DNA from: Portulaca oleracea
Lineage: Eukaryota; Streptophyta; Magnoliopsida; Caryophyllales; Portulacaceae
Direction of reading: 5' to 3'
Length of the DNA stretch: 64,000 nt
Assembly: GCA_029582165.1 (NCBI GenBank)
Contig: CM055893.1
Span: 25,705,179-25,769,178, forward strand
Shown here: piece by piece, positions 1 to 11,429 of the stretch
Numbering within the stretch: the stretch's first letter is position 1
How the letters are laid out: each line of letters opens with the position of its first letter
Made by a program: the position numbers and the translations under genes
The notes under the pieces: model-generated
Seen by the model: the letters and a program-made list of their open reading frames with translations, nothing else
The model's database searches: none
Told to the model about the DNA's origin: nothing

Positions 1-2189
1 ATCCTACCCCAAAACCCTAATTCTAACTTCATTTCCCCCTTTCCTTCGTTTCTCCTTTTCCTCTCATCTCCCTCTCTGCTTCTTCTTTGCGCAGACACCA
101 CCGAATGCCTATCATCACCATAACCAACCATCTCCTTCTCTCTTCTTATCTCTTCTCTTTCATCTCTTTCTTCTTCTCTTCTCTTTCCCATTATCTCGTG
201 ATAGCTCATCTCTCACTCACTCTCTTTCTCTTTGTGTAACAGATTCGGTTGAGAAGATGAGAATGCACGCAACACCATGGACGCATACACCTTCTAACCG
301 TCCAAATGCATCTTGTTCGTCCATGATTGAAGAAAATCGATGGTTGACATTGAAGAGGGGAGCACGAATTTGAGTATAAAAGGAGAAGGAGGAGCTGAGT
401 TGCGATAGAGGGGTTGCTAGAGGGGAATGTGACGCCCCAAAGCCTCCATTCTAGGGTTAGGATTAGGTTAGATTTAGTTTTATTTGTATTGTTATTCATG
501 TTCGATACTCCTTTTTTTGCTCTTGTTAATCGAAATATGGGTTTTGGTTCTTGAATGTTTAAGGTATTGAGTTTTTGATGTAATGTTCGAATTGGTGTAA
601 TTTTCTGGGTAGAATCTTTAATGGTTGATGTTTGATGCGCTTGTGTTTTGGTATCTGTTTCGGTATTACTCGTCTCACTTTCTCTGTTTTCTCTCTTTTC
701 TCACCTGCTTCGATCAAGACTACCTGGTATTCTTCTTCTCCTTTCTTCTCTTCTCTGTCTTATTTTCATGTTTTGCTCTGTCTGACGTGTGATTGATGGA
801 GTTTGATTTGGTACCAATTTTTGGCACCAATTTTCAATTTTGGATGCCCTTCTCAACTGTCATCGGATTCCGGCCATTTTTGGCCGGTTTGTCACCCCCC
901 AGCCAATTATGTAAGCTTAATGTCTCCTGGGAATGCATTAAAAAAAAGTGATGACCCCCGAGTCAATTAAAAAAGATATGTGACACCCCCGAGCAATTTT
1001 TTGGTTAACCACTCACCCTCCTTTTTTTTTCTTTCCCTGCCTTTTAGCCCTTTTCCCGCCATTTTCTTTTAGTTTGTAATCAATTAATCATCCAACACTT
1101 AGAAGTACAATTATTTTGTGATTCTGTGGATCAATGGGATTTTCTGTTTGTTTCCTTTGCTACTGTGAGTGACAGGGATGAGAGTATATGTAACTCTTGC
1201 TTCTAGTCCTACAAACACATGCCTTACTCTTGCTCCTAGTCAGTTGGTTTTATTTGTCTTGTGGAACTTTGTGAGAGAGTAAGAGAAGTAGGCCTTATCT
1301 TGTAGATTTTTGTATGTGCATTCAGAATTCATGTTGGAAAAAGAGAAAAGAGAGTAGTGGTTTGGATTATAATTGTTTGGTGTTAGTATTTGTATTTGAG
1401 GACCCTTGCTATGTGGACCTAAAATACTTTCTGTTGAAAACATATTTAAACCCCCATTTCTATGGACATCAACAGAATGCAAGCTTGGTGGCTATGAATT
1501 AGGGACTATTCTCTCTCTAGGAACAATTTGAGAAGGGTTTTAAAAGGGTTTAGTGAAGATTTCAGGATTAAATTTTGTATGGTGTGTTGTCTATATTAAT
1601 ATCTAATAGAAACTTATACGGAGTAAATTGATTTGTAGTTATAATCATGGCCAAAAAGAAAGCAACAATATGAGACCCCCTTATACTGCAAGCAGTGAAG
1701 CTCTTATAGCAAGAATGTCTAGGTCGTTATTTAAAGCATCCTATTTTTTGTCGCTTTATACTTCCTACTAGTTACTAATTTTAAGTGTGTTCTTCTACAA
1801 TTTGCAACTAATTGATATTAACTATTTTGTAATTTTTTTCTCAGGAAGAAGAATGAAGGATATGGTGAAGATGAAGGTGAAGATGGAGAGCTAATATGAT
1901 GAACTGTCTAGGTTGTTATTTATCTATATTGGATCGTGTCATAATATTAGGATAATCTTCGAAGATGAAAACTTTTATTATTAGATATACTATTTTGGAC
2001 TTGATACTTCTTATTACTATCTTTTGTGTCTTATATGGATGACCTATTTCATATTTTGACTCTTGTAATGAGATTCAACAATGATATTAACATAATTTGG
2101 ACGTTTGTTGTCATATGTATATTTCGTATTACATATCATTACAGCTAATCAATTATAAATAATGAATAGGTACTGGAAATAAGCATATG
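1..2189. other. Unassigned region, possibly CACTA interior
   Basis: No convincing coding sequence is visible. Positions 1-240 are strongly pyrimidine-rich (CT tracts) like a plant leader. Around 890-1000 three imperfect copies of a motif with CCCCCGAG followed by CAATT occur. The stretch lies directly inside a CACTA end (2734), so it may belong to that transposon, but no left CACTA terminus was seen in the window. The 97-codon minus frame at 206-499 has no recognisable domain and is not called. Confidence 0.35.
1845..1899 (+). other. Exon-like acidic C-terminal coding scrap
   Basis: A T-rich tract ending in CAG (acceptor-like, ending about 1843) is followed by a short frame that reads as a Gly/Glu/Asp-rich tail (KKNEGYGEDEGEDGELI) and a stop at 1897-1899. 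It looks like the last exon of a gene whose upstream exons I cannot identify, lying about 300 bp before the CACTA subterminal repeats. It could be the end of a transposon-borne gene or a captured host gene scrap. Confidence 0.3.
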
Positions 2190-2734
2190 TAACAATAGTA
2201 GTTTGTTGCTATGAAATACAACATCTAATGTACCGTTGCTTTTGGTGGGATAAAGCAACAGTCCATTGCCTTTTAATACTGTTGCCTATGTTGGTTTATA
2301 TTGCAACGATACTTCACTGTTGCCTTTGTCGCTTTAATATACAACACTATTGAACCGTTGCCTTTGTTGTCTTCAATGCAACAACCTTGGATTGTTGCCT
2401 TTGCTACTAATGCAATGACACTGGATTGTTGCCTTTGCTATGAATGCAACAACACTGGCCTGTTGCCTTTGCTATGAATGCAACAACACTAGACTGTTGC
2501 CTTTTCTGTTAACGTAACAACACTGGACTGTTGCCTTAGATGGACTATTGCCTTAGGCATTGATTGAGCCCTCTTGCAGGAACCGTTGCCTTAGGCCAAA
2601 ATATCGTTGCCTTTGGAAAAGGCAACGGAAGTATCTGCAACGACCCATGCCTGTTGGCTTAGGCCAAAATACCGTTGCCTTTGGCCTAAGGCAACAATTT
2701 TCGATTGTTGGCATAGGCCCTTTATGTTGTAGTG
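2190..2734. mobile_element. CACTA (En/Spm-like) transposon terminus with subterminal repeats
   Basis: The outer end reads TGTTGTAGTG at 2725-2734, the reverse complement of the CACTACAACA terminus typical of plant CACTA elements. About 2225-2715 holds many direct and inverted copies of a unit built on CAACAACACTGGACTGTTGCCTTTGCTATGAATG, shifting to a GGCCTAAGGCAAC form near the end. Such repeats are the transposase-binding subterminal regions of CACTA elements. No opposite CACTA terminus was seen in 1-2190, so the element is either cut by the window edge or truncated. No transposase coding is recognisable. Confidence 0.8.
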
Positions 2735-3448
2735 CCATTTATGTCTCATGAACATTTCATGTCTTACACAATGATCATTACATGCCCCCTCCCTATGCAT
2801 GGAAATAGTAGGGAATATTTTCCTTGCAAGGGAGTATTCCCATCACCCATTTTGCCGGTACTTAAGGAGTATAATTAATATTAGTATTTAAGTACATGTA
2901 GTGGATTGATCAAGGGGTTTATTTCCATCAAATTTTCGGCCCCTCCCCCCAAAATGTGGTCCAAATTTTAGCTAGGTGATCGACTAAGATGAATTCGGAA
3001 AATTTTGCGAGTATCTGTCTATCAAAAATATTCGTTCATTTGTGTAATTTTGGTTTGATTTAAGAAAAATCTTAGCTTGCTTGCTTGCTTACTTTCTTTA
3101 GCGAAATGGGTCGACCCCACTAGCTATTTCAATCAATCTCAAGTCTTTTTTTCCCTTTATTTCTAACAGGGTTGTAGCCCGAGGTGCCTCTTACTCTATG
3201 TAAGGAAGGTCACCTATTTATTCTTGGCTAGGGAAAAGGTTATCGTTATATTGCCTATCTTCTATAATCTTCCCTTTTCCATCGCCTCTCTATTGGTTGG
3301 TTTTTTCCTTACTGTCCAAGGCCCTATTTAATCTGCAAATATTAGGCTCTCTTTTTTTTTTTTTGGGTACAGAATTTGTAGTACTCACAAGAAGTTAGGT
3401 TGAACCCTTGAGTCTATTCACGATCTTATGAATAAGTCTTAAGGGGAT
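2735..3448. other. Intergenic stretch, nothing identified
   Basis: No long frame, terminal repeat or RNA gene is evident. There are T-rich runs near 3349-3364. The right part may be the eroded 5' portion of the following LINE fragment, but I see no clear similarity. Confidence 0.4.
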
Positions 3449-4170
3449 ATGGGTTTTGACCCTCTACTCCTAGCTAACCAAGTGATCCTTCATCTTGTGT
3501 GTGACCGTGTTTCTCCAACGTTTCCAACAATTAAAAGGAACAAAGATGAACAAACATGGGAACACCTTGATAGAGCTTATGCTTCATCTGAATGGATGGA
3601 CTGCTTTCCCCACAACCATGTCTTTAATCACCCTATTGTATTATTTGATCACTCTTTAATTGTCATATACAAAATTATAAGCCAATACATGGACGATTTT
3701 ACAGGGTTGCACCTTGGATCACAATGAGATGTGAATTCCAACAAGCCATTCATGACATTTTAATAATCCAATTCAAGGATCACTGATGTATACTTTAACT
3801 AAACATTCAAGTCAGGCACGTATGATAGTGAAGAAGGTATATCTTCAATGGAAAGATATGATCCATGAACAAATTAGCCAAGAGTTTCATGATATTACAA
3901 TAGTACAAGATCTTAAATCCGATAATATGGAGGAATCTGCATTTGTAGTAATGCTTAGATCAGAGAAAAGTTTGCAAGTATTGCTGGAGAAATTGGAGGA
4001 ATACTGGAGATAAAAATGTAAATTACAATGGCTACAGGATGGTGATCAATATACTTGTTTTTCCTTTAAAGAATATAAGTGTCGACAATAAAATACTCAA
4101 ATCAGGGGGGCTTCAGTTGCAACTGGGGAGTGGACTATTGATCAGTGTAACATAAAATAAGAAATATTTA
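3449..4170 (+). pseudogene. LINE (non-LTR) retrotransposon ORF2 fragment, endonuclease to RT linker
   Basis: The frame at 3449-3727 contains WEHLDRAYASSEWMDCFP followed by a region with DHS, the C-terminal hallmark of plant LINE APE-type endonucleases (ERLDRA...W...FP...SDH). The frame at 3786-4013 is the following helical linker ending in LEEYWR. After a stop, the next codons read KCKLQWLQDGDQYT, matching the conserved WLQ-DGD-NT motif that precedes the LINE reverse transcriptase. Several stops and shifts break it. The reverse transcriptase itself is missing after about 4170. The endonuclease would nick target DNA; this copy is dead. Confidence 0.75.
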
Positions 4171-4712
4171 GGGTGCATCATGGTTTGTTTAATCAAAAGA
4201 ATATATTGATATCTATTAGCATCCGGTGTTTACAAAAAACCATATAAGGGCGTTCAATTATGTTTGCATCCCTCAATAACCTTGGCAGACTCAGGATCAA
4301 GTACCCTGGCAAATGAACAATTTTGAGTGAAAGTCAAAACTCAAATTGGCCATTATCAATATCTCTAATATTATTGTTTACTTTGTTGTGCCACTTATTT
4401 ACAATAATAATATTATTATTTCCTCCTAACAATTATCTAGAAATTATCTTCCTAATTTATTTTATTGTGTGGTTTTTTATAGGCAAAAAAGCTATTTGTA
4501 CAGACTATCAACCACAGAAAGAGCCACAGAATATACACCTCAACAATTTTGATTTTTTGTTTAATATATATTTTCCCTTCATTCCATGATGTAGTGTTGT
4601 CATACTTCATACTTGCCATTGCAACACAACAAATTATCAAAATAAAACCCGCGCTTATGGCTTCCTACGGTGAGCTTAGCGAAGGCCATGTCGGTTCATT
4701 GCCTTCAACTCC
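4171..4712. other. Unassigned AT-rich stretch
   Basis: Two overlapping small frames (about 4323-4589 plus, 4452-4640 minus) show no domain. The sequence between the LINE scrap and the beta-amylase fragment has no terminal repeats that I could find. Nothing is supported here. Confidence 0.4.
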
Positions 4713-5152
4713 CTAGGCCTTTCTCTCCACCAATCCCCACCACACATCCATCATCACACCTTCAACTCCCACACTCTTCAACCCATGCAAACTAGCGTTC
4801 ATCGCCTTCCTTCGGTTCACCGTGTTATCCATTTTCACACTATCCAACGGCATCATCACAAACACCAGCACTCCTTTGCCGATCGACGCAACCTCCTCCG
4901 TCTCTGCAGTCTCAAACAGCTGATAAGCCGCCGACAGATCTGCCTTGAGCGGCAACGACCTCATCGAACTCACCAGAGGAGGCAGTCCGTTCAACTCACC
5001 AGGCCGCTGGCGTATTGATCACTTTGCACTTCAACGGCGACGACGGAGACTTCCACACTTTCGTCGCACTTCGTAGCCTCGCCGGTGCCGCTGCCCGATG
5101 CTTCTATCTGAATTTGTGATCCTGACAAAGCTCCGATCTGATGTGTGATCAT
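4713..5152 (-). pseudogene. Beta-amylase (BAM1-like, plastid type) N-terminal fragment
   Basis: Beta-amylase releases maltose from starch; BAM1-type enzymes act in chloroplasts. The minus frame from about 4994 down contains [21 protein letters not shown], then [19 protein letters not shown], both highly characteristic of the start of the glycosyl hydrolase family 14 domain. An ATG at 5152-5150 begins MITHQIGALSGSQIQI, which resembles the BAM1 N-terminus; a frameshift (about 5000) separates it from the domain frame. Homology stops abruptly after the GLVER motif at about 4725, so more than 400 residues of the enzyme are missing. The start codon lies only 26 bp from a solo LTR inserted at 5179. 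It is a gene fragment or decayed first exon, not a working gene. Confidence 0.85.
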
Positions 5153-5178
5153 CGCCTTTGATTTATCAAATCAAACAG

Positions 5179-8120
5179 TGTAACAACCCGCCCCAAAATC
5201 ATGATTATTTACGTACTAACCATAGTAATTACCTAAATCACGTTATAAATTTTTCGCGTTTACCTTTATTTATTTATTGATTTACTTGTTTATTTATTAT
5301 TATCGGTGATAAGTCTTGTGCAGGAGATGGCTAAGGTGTCGAATTATCGGTTTAAAAATTTACTTTACATACCCATTCAATGAGTTAAAGTATTTCAGGT
5401 TATACGATTTATGTTATAAATTTATTTACCGAGAATCGGCTAATAGTTATACGTCTCGGTTTCTATATATATTTTACCGTCCTAATTTTAATTTATTTAG
5501 TTTCATTTCCTTTACATAATTTTAAAGAGGTAATTTTTCCACTTTATTATTCTTAATCCAAATTCCATTGTATTTTATTTTATGTTACCCAATTATTACC
5601 AATATATCTTATTTCCTACAAAAACCCAATATGTCAAGTTACTACAACAATTACAATATATTTTATCCTATTGTTATCCTCTTATTTTATTTTAATTAAG
5701 GTCTTATTTTAATTATTATTAGTATTAGTTAATTAGATGGTAGTATATATGTGTATTAGTTAGGGGGAGGCTTAAGTCATTTTCATTTCACTCTCAAATT
5801 AGACAACTCACCAAGGCTCCCATCCTCATCCCTCTCCTCCATTCGCCGGCCACCACCAGCAGCCCAGCCGCCGTTTTCCGGCCATTTTCCGCCAGCCGCC
5901 AGCCACCGTGCACCACCCCCTTCCTCTCTCTTGTGTTTTCATCCATTTTTTTTTAAAACCCCAAGGGTAATCTCTCAAACCCCAATTTCAAATCTTTTAT
6001 GCCCTAATCTGAAAATTCATGTTATATATATGTTTCTTTTATAAATTCCATCTCTTTTACTCTCTTTATTCATAAATTCAAGTATATAATTGTATTGGTT
6101 AAGTTAGGGTTAAGTTTTGAAGTACATGCATGTTGATTTCTAAGTGTTTTGTGAGGTTTAGAGTTGAATTCATGGTGGATGATGAATTAGTGTTGATGCA
6201 TGTGGATTTCATGAGAGTTTCTAAGTGTTTAAGGGCTGCGTTTATGTTGTGAAATTATAAATTAAGTGTTATCATGGTTAATTTGGGTGAATTAATGAAA
6301 TTGTTGTGCAAGAGTTCAAGAACATGTTTATTATGTTGAGTTTATGCTTAATTCATGAATGCATGTGGGTTTCAAGGCCTTTGATGAAGAGATTTTCATG
6401 GTTTATATTCTGGAAATATAGTGTATTAAGGTTAGATGAAGTTTGGTTATGTTTTAATATGATTAAGAGTGGAAAAATCCAATTAAAAGATGGGTTTTTG
6501 AGTGTTTTAAGCTGCTGTTTCGGTTCTGGAATTTTACAGATTTATAAAAGTGGGATTTTTGCCCAAAATTCTACTCCATTGGATAGCTTAAGGTGTTAGC
6601 AAACCATAGGCTTTGGAATTTCAAATTTCCGACATGTATAGCCCGAGTTACGACCAAAACCGTAACCTCACGATTTTATATACGAATTTCTGAGTCAGTG
6701 TTTTGAGGGCTGTTTTTCGTCCCTTTGGAGACCTCTTTGGTTTTTGTGGTAAACATGAAAGTTTTAGGCCATGTTGCAAGCTTTCCGGAAAGGTATAGTT
6801 CATAGTCATCCGATATCGGGAGCGTGAGTTACGATCCCGGGAAACCGGGATGTCCAGAACAACATTCTGTTCAAATTAACCTTTGTGAACTAATGTCTTT
6901 TGGGCCTCAAACCAACCCAATAAGGGGTTCTAGGTATAAATGTGTCATGGTTATATATTGTAAATATAGAGTTATGTGTTTAAGGCTAAGAGTACCATTT
7001 TTGGAGTCCTAAGTAAGTCTTAAGAATACCTTTCAAGAGCTAGTATGTTTAAGTAATGTATCGTGACTCTCATATTTCTTTAAATATCATGTTCAATATC
7101 TTTGCTCTAGCTAAAAGTTCCACCTAGCTTGATAACCTCCAATGTCTAATTCAATTCATTCCTCATTTCATAATTCATTAATCCAAGCTTGCTTTTATTC
7201 ACATTTGGACGTGTATATCTTGCTCCATTTCGCCATTTCATTCGATATCGTATTATCAAACCATATTTGAACTTGTTATCTCGCATCCTAGCTTCCAATT
7301 TATAATTACCCTATTCATCATCAATTCAAGCTAATTGTCCTAAGTTCAAGCCCTTTTATTTGAATCACCTTCTACGTCATATTTCTCGTGATTTTCCGAC
7401 CCGAAAACTCCAAAGTTTTATGTGCACAGCTTCTGTCCGGGCCCATTTTGGGGCCCCTCCACTCATTTTTAGCCTTCGACCCTGTTGACAAAATTTAAGA
7501 TCATGGTTTTCCCTATTCCGAAATGTACTCTTTTACGTCATTCCGATTTTTCTAACTCAAATTATACTTCAAACTCTATTTTAAATAAACCTGAAATTTT
7601 ATTCCTAAAGTATTTCATTTATATTACTCAGTTTCTAAACTTATGAATCTAATTTAGAACCTTATTCGGTTCTTCATTTTTATTTATTCTTATCTTAGTT
7701 GACAAGTTTTGAAAGCCATCTCCAAGCCGCACGCGCTTGAGGTCTTTAGCGTCCCAAGGTACGCAAATTGTCCAACTTTTAACTCTTTATTTATCCTTCA
7801 ACACAATTATCATTGTGATATTATTATCTTATCAAGTCATGAACTAATATCTTATATTGAATTATTTTCAAGCGGTCCCGCCCCATCATATTCTAGCTAG
7901 TTACGTGAAGTGCTAGCCTATACTTTTAGATGCTCCTGATCAGAGTGTCCTAATGACCTGGCCAGTGTCGATCATTTAGCAATACCCAATCCAAATCTAG
8001 ATCGGTTTGGGCATGCGCGTGTGTGAGGTGCTTCGGCATCGATCGTAAGGGATACCGCTCATTCCTAATTATCACAAGTCCATTTCAGTTATTTATATTC
8101 ATGTCTTATACATATACCAG

Positions 8121-8189
<69 letters not shown>

Positions 8190-8693
8190 ACAATTCAGTT
8201 TATTTATGTTTATCCCCTTTTCCCGTTTTCAAAATGAATTTAAATGCCGGCATTAAAACAGTTTTCGAACGGTTTACGTGCTGGAGGTTTACGTGCTGAG
8301 TGTTTCCCTACTCACTTGTGCGAGGTTTTATGGTTTTGTTTTTAGAAGGCTCGAGCTCCCAAGGCAAGGACAAGTCGGTTCCAAAGTAAGTCGTACATCG
8401 AGGTAGTTCTCTAAGGAAATCACCTTAGGTTAGCAGTGATGATTTGGAAGTCGTTTAGTTGTTAAGCTATGTTTAAGTTTATGTAGTTTATCTAAAGGTT
8501 GTATAAGTTTTATATATGAAGGTTTTTAAGCTAGTAAGTTATCTTGTGGTTTTGGAAGTTTCTTTAGTGTTGTTGCCTTGTCTCTTTTGGGAGACGGCGG
8601 TAATGCCTCGACCTAAGGTGTTCCGCTGCGCTAATCACAGGTTTGGGATTCTAAGTATAGTCTTAATCTTGTGATTAAGGTTGGGGTGTTACA
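5179..8693 (+). mobile_element. Solo LTR, about 3.5 kb, TGTAAC...GTTACA type (chromovirus Tekay/Del-like)
   Basis: The unit begins TGTAACAACCCGCCCC and ends AAGGTTGGGGTGTTACA. Flanking pentamers are AACAG (5174-5178) and AACAT (8694-8698), a target duplication with one mismatch. There is no internal coding region, PBS or second LTR, so it is a solo LTR left by LTR-LTR recombination. Very long LTRs with TGTAACACCC-like ends are known for Tekay/Del chromoviruses; assignment is by end sequence and length only. Related LTR pieces, in opposite orientation, lie at 11430-13190. It inserted into the probable 5' leader of the beta-amylase fragment. Confidence 0.8.
8126..8186. repeat. (AT)n microsatellite
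   Basis: About 30 uninterrupted TA/AT dinucleotides inside the solo LTR. A long hydrophobic YI-repeat reading across it is an artefact. Confidence 0.95.
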
Positions 8694-9492
8694 AACATTG
8701 ATATTCTAACACGAAACGAGATTGAAACTACGAAAATAAGATTCTAGTAAGCACTTAACCAATGATCGAAAAGAGTGGGAAAGTAAGAACTTGTGGGTTT
8801 ACTTGATTTCAAGCTCTTCCTTGCCATTTCCTGCTAATTATACCCAGGACACAAGTGGGAAAGTGAAAAATTTAGGTCAGAGGATATTGTAAGTGGTTTT
8901 GGGGATGAGAGGAATTTGGGGCAAATTGATTCATGAGAATGAGAGAAAAAAGATGAGGATTCAAGAAATACAACAAGATGACTTCAGGTAGAGATTCAGC
9001 AATTGTGGGTGCCGGACGGGAATCCGACGTCGAACATTTCTTTAAGGTGGGCAGAGGAGATAGAAGACTGCAAGTAGAGAGAGACAGGAGCTCATTTGAG
9101 AAAGAAGAAGTTAGCACATGTCTTTTGTGACACATTTGTTGGCAGATTTCTGTGCAAATAGACTTTTAGTTTTTCTAGGATATGATTATGGAAGATATGA
9201 AGAAAAGATGTGGAGGAAAGAATCAAGAGGATATTTTATTAATATTCTTGACTCATTTGGCAACAGTAACTAAGGAAATTGGTCACATTTATGGGAATAA
9301 TTGTTTTGACTTTATTATGCGGAGATTAGGCCATTTTTGCATTAGATGAACGACTATCTTCCAAATATAATGCACTCCAACTGCCACTTACTGTTTGCTA
9401 AATATGAAGCATTCCTTTGGCCATAAAAGAGTGGTGTTGTTAAAAAGAAGTTAAGAATACCTTTGCAAAAGAGAAAAAATACTATAACATTA
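8694..9492 (-). other. Probable displaced 5' flank of the beta-amylase fragment
   Basis: If the solo LTR 5179-8693 is removed, this stretch on the minus strand runs directly into the beta-amylase start region 26 bp before its ATG. Its minus strand is pyrimidine-rich in places, like a plant leader. The small minus frame 8872-9135 has no domain and may be upstream leader. The promoter assignment is inference; no TATA box is convincingly visible. Confidence 0.35.
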
Positions 9493-10906
9493 TGTAGGAC
9501 CTCGAAAAATCCCCACCTAGGGAATTGTTTAAACCATGCTATTTATGTTGTGATTGGGAGCCAACTAAGGTTTTTTAATCCTAAAATAAGGATATTTTTA
9601 TTTTGTAAAATATTTTCGAGGTGAGAGACTTTTATTCATTTATAAACCTATTTTTATTATTAATATATTCGCCGTTGCACAAGGTTAGTTTATCGATGAA
9701 CCAATGACGATTCACATCCAAACCTGGGCCAAAACAAAGTCACTTGGGCCACCAGAACCCATCACAGGCCCAGGGGGCCTATGGCGAAGTTATTGCTGTG
9801 CTTACGTGTATTCTGCCGACAAAAAATGGATAAAACCCAGCATAGGCCGTTGGGCCTATGATGGATTCTAAGTTCATTTTTCTGTTGGGATGGCCGAGAG
9901 TTGGAGTAAAATTATTGGGTCATCTCTAAATATTTTTATGCAATGAAAGGATACATTAGATAATAAAACATGTTATAAAAGAAGAGTCGCTAGCCGATTT
10001 AAGGAAATCGACGAACCAAAGAAAGAAAGAAGACTCCGGTCTGCGAGCCCGAATTCCAAATCCGGGGGTAAGGTTACGAATTCGAGAATTAAAGAATTCT
10101 CGAATCCGTCTGTTTAAAAACAGACTCTACTAAAATTAAACTAGAATGAAATGAACTGAGAGAAGTTTAATAAATTTCATAAGATTATATTATGAACATG
10201 CAAGATTAAAATATGATGTTTTTAAAAAATAATGTACAAGTAAGATAATTCAAAAGTAAGTTACATGATTAAAACACAAAAGATGAACAAACCTCAGTTT
10301 AATCCTTAGGGATGAAAGGAAGATTGATCTCCTTGAATGCTTGGACTTGGCGTCGGTTTAGAATCTTGGATGAAAAGATGAGTATTTGAGAGTGGCTAGA
10401 AGTGTGGTGTATGGATAGTAGGATGGTGGTAGTGATGATGATTATGGGAGAGAATTTGAGAGAGAGTAGATAATAGTAGATGATGGAGAGTTGATGATAG
10501 TAGTTGATGGTGATTGTTGATGGAATGAGTGGAGGGATGTGGGGGTATTTATAGGTGGGAAAGGGAGGTGATGGAATGGAAGGGAATAAACATGAACCAC
10601 CAATCATGCTCCTTTAATATCATAATCGCCCCATTAAAGTTATTTGGTTATGGGATAAGAGGAGATTAGGGGAGTGCATGATTGTGGGGATTGCATGGAT
10701 GCATGGGTTAGGGGTTGTGTTTGAATGCTATCTCACACGAATTGATGACATGCATGGATACATGGATGTGTTTGAATGCTCACACGGATTGATGACATGG
10801 AATGTTTTTTTTTTTTTTTGTATTCTTGACTTTTGACTTTTGCATGCTAATTTATTGCATATGTATAATTTATCTAAAATATCAGGTACAAAATTCGGTG
10901 TCTACA
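9493..10906 (-). mobile_element. Solo LTR, 1.4 kb, TGTAGACACC-type family
   Basis: The plus strand starts TGTAGGACCTCG and ends GGTGTCTACA, with a perfect 5-bp target duplication CATTA at 9488-9492 and 10907-10911. An internal segment around 9985-10090 is the reverse complement of a segment near 15800-15910 (CTCGTAACCTTACCCCCGGA and following), so this is an inverted member of the same family as the solo LTR at 14724-16443. No coding, PBS or second LTR is present. The minus frame at 10299-10607 is repeat-derived. Lineage not determined. Confidence 0.85.
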
Positions 10907-11179
10907 CATTAAGACAAAAGCCCTCGCTCATAATCTTTTTGTTCTTTCTCTTGTATCAATGTCCTTGATCATTGAAACTATATTAATATTAAGAAATTTT
11001 TATTAAGTGAGTTGGGAACTCACTTGGGTAGCTAAGTACTGCTTGATATACTTAGTGAGTTGTAGATCAAGAAGGTGTGTCTCCCTGATTGAGTTTTGTA
11101 AGCTTGCCTTGATGGTACTTAAGGGACTCAAGATTGGCAACCAAGTTGTACTTTTTAAGTGAACATGAAGTAAAGCAGT

Positions 11180-11258
11180 TGTAACACCCCAACCTTAATC
11201 ACAGGGTTAAACTCTACTTAGAGAACCTAAGCCCTGTGATTAAGGTTGGGCTGTTACA
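11180..11258 (+). repeat. Left 79-bp palindromic terminal repeat
   Basis: Starts TGTAACACCCCAACCTTAAT and ends TTAAGGTTGGGCTGTTACA. The two halves are inverted repeats over about 30 bp (TAATCACAGGG against CCCTGTGATTA), so the repeat folds on itself. Its sequence matches the hairpin at the 3' edge of the neighbouring Tekay/Del-like LTRs. Confidence 0.8.
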
Positions 11259-11262
11259 GTTG

Positions 11263-11274
11263 TGGTATCAGAGC
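11263..11274 (+). other. Primer-binding site candidate (tRNA-iMet)
   Basis: TGGTATCAGAGC, the standard plant initiator-Met primer site, lies 4 nt after the left terminal repeat. A reverse-complement copy beside another TGTAACGCCCC edge occurs near 12325-12340, the relic of a minus-orientation LTR/PBS junction. Confidence 0.65.
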
Positions 11275-11282
11275 TACTAAAA

Positions 11283-11398
11283 TTGAGTCGCGTACCGAAA
11301 GCTTTCTGTAGTGCGCTCCAAAATCTCGATTGGAACCTGGTATCTCGGTCGGATACTATGTCTCTTGGAATTCCGTGCAACCGGACTGTAGGATAACC
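11283..11398 (-). pseudogene. Gypsy (chromovirus-type) integrase core scrap
   Basis: The minus frame reads [16 protein letters not shown] and then [15 protein letters not shown], the stretch around the second catalytic Asp (SDRD) of chromovirus integrases. It breaks off where STAYHPQTDGQ would be expected; there the sequence switches to the PBS and terminal repeat. At under 40 residues it is only a scrap, captured inverted relative to the surrounding small element. Confidence 0.8.
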
Positions 11399-11429
11399 AA
11401 GATATGTATTCTAGGTTGGGAATCACAAC

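Noticed and set aside
8023..8256. 77-codon frame with a repeated YI segment
   Set aside because: It is a translation of the (AT)n microsatellite inside a solo LTR.
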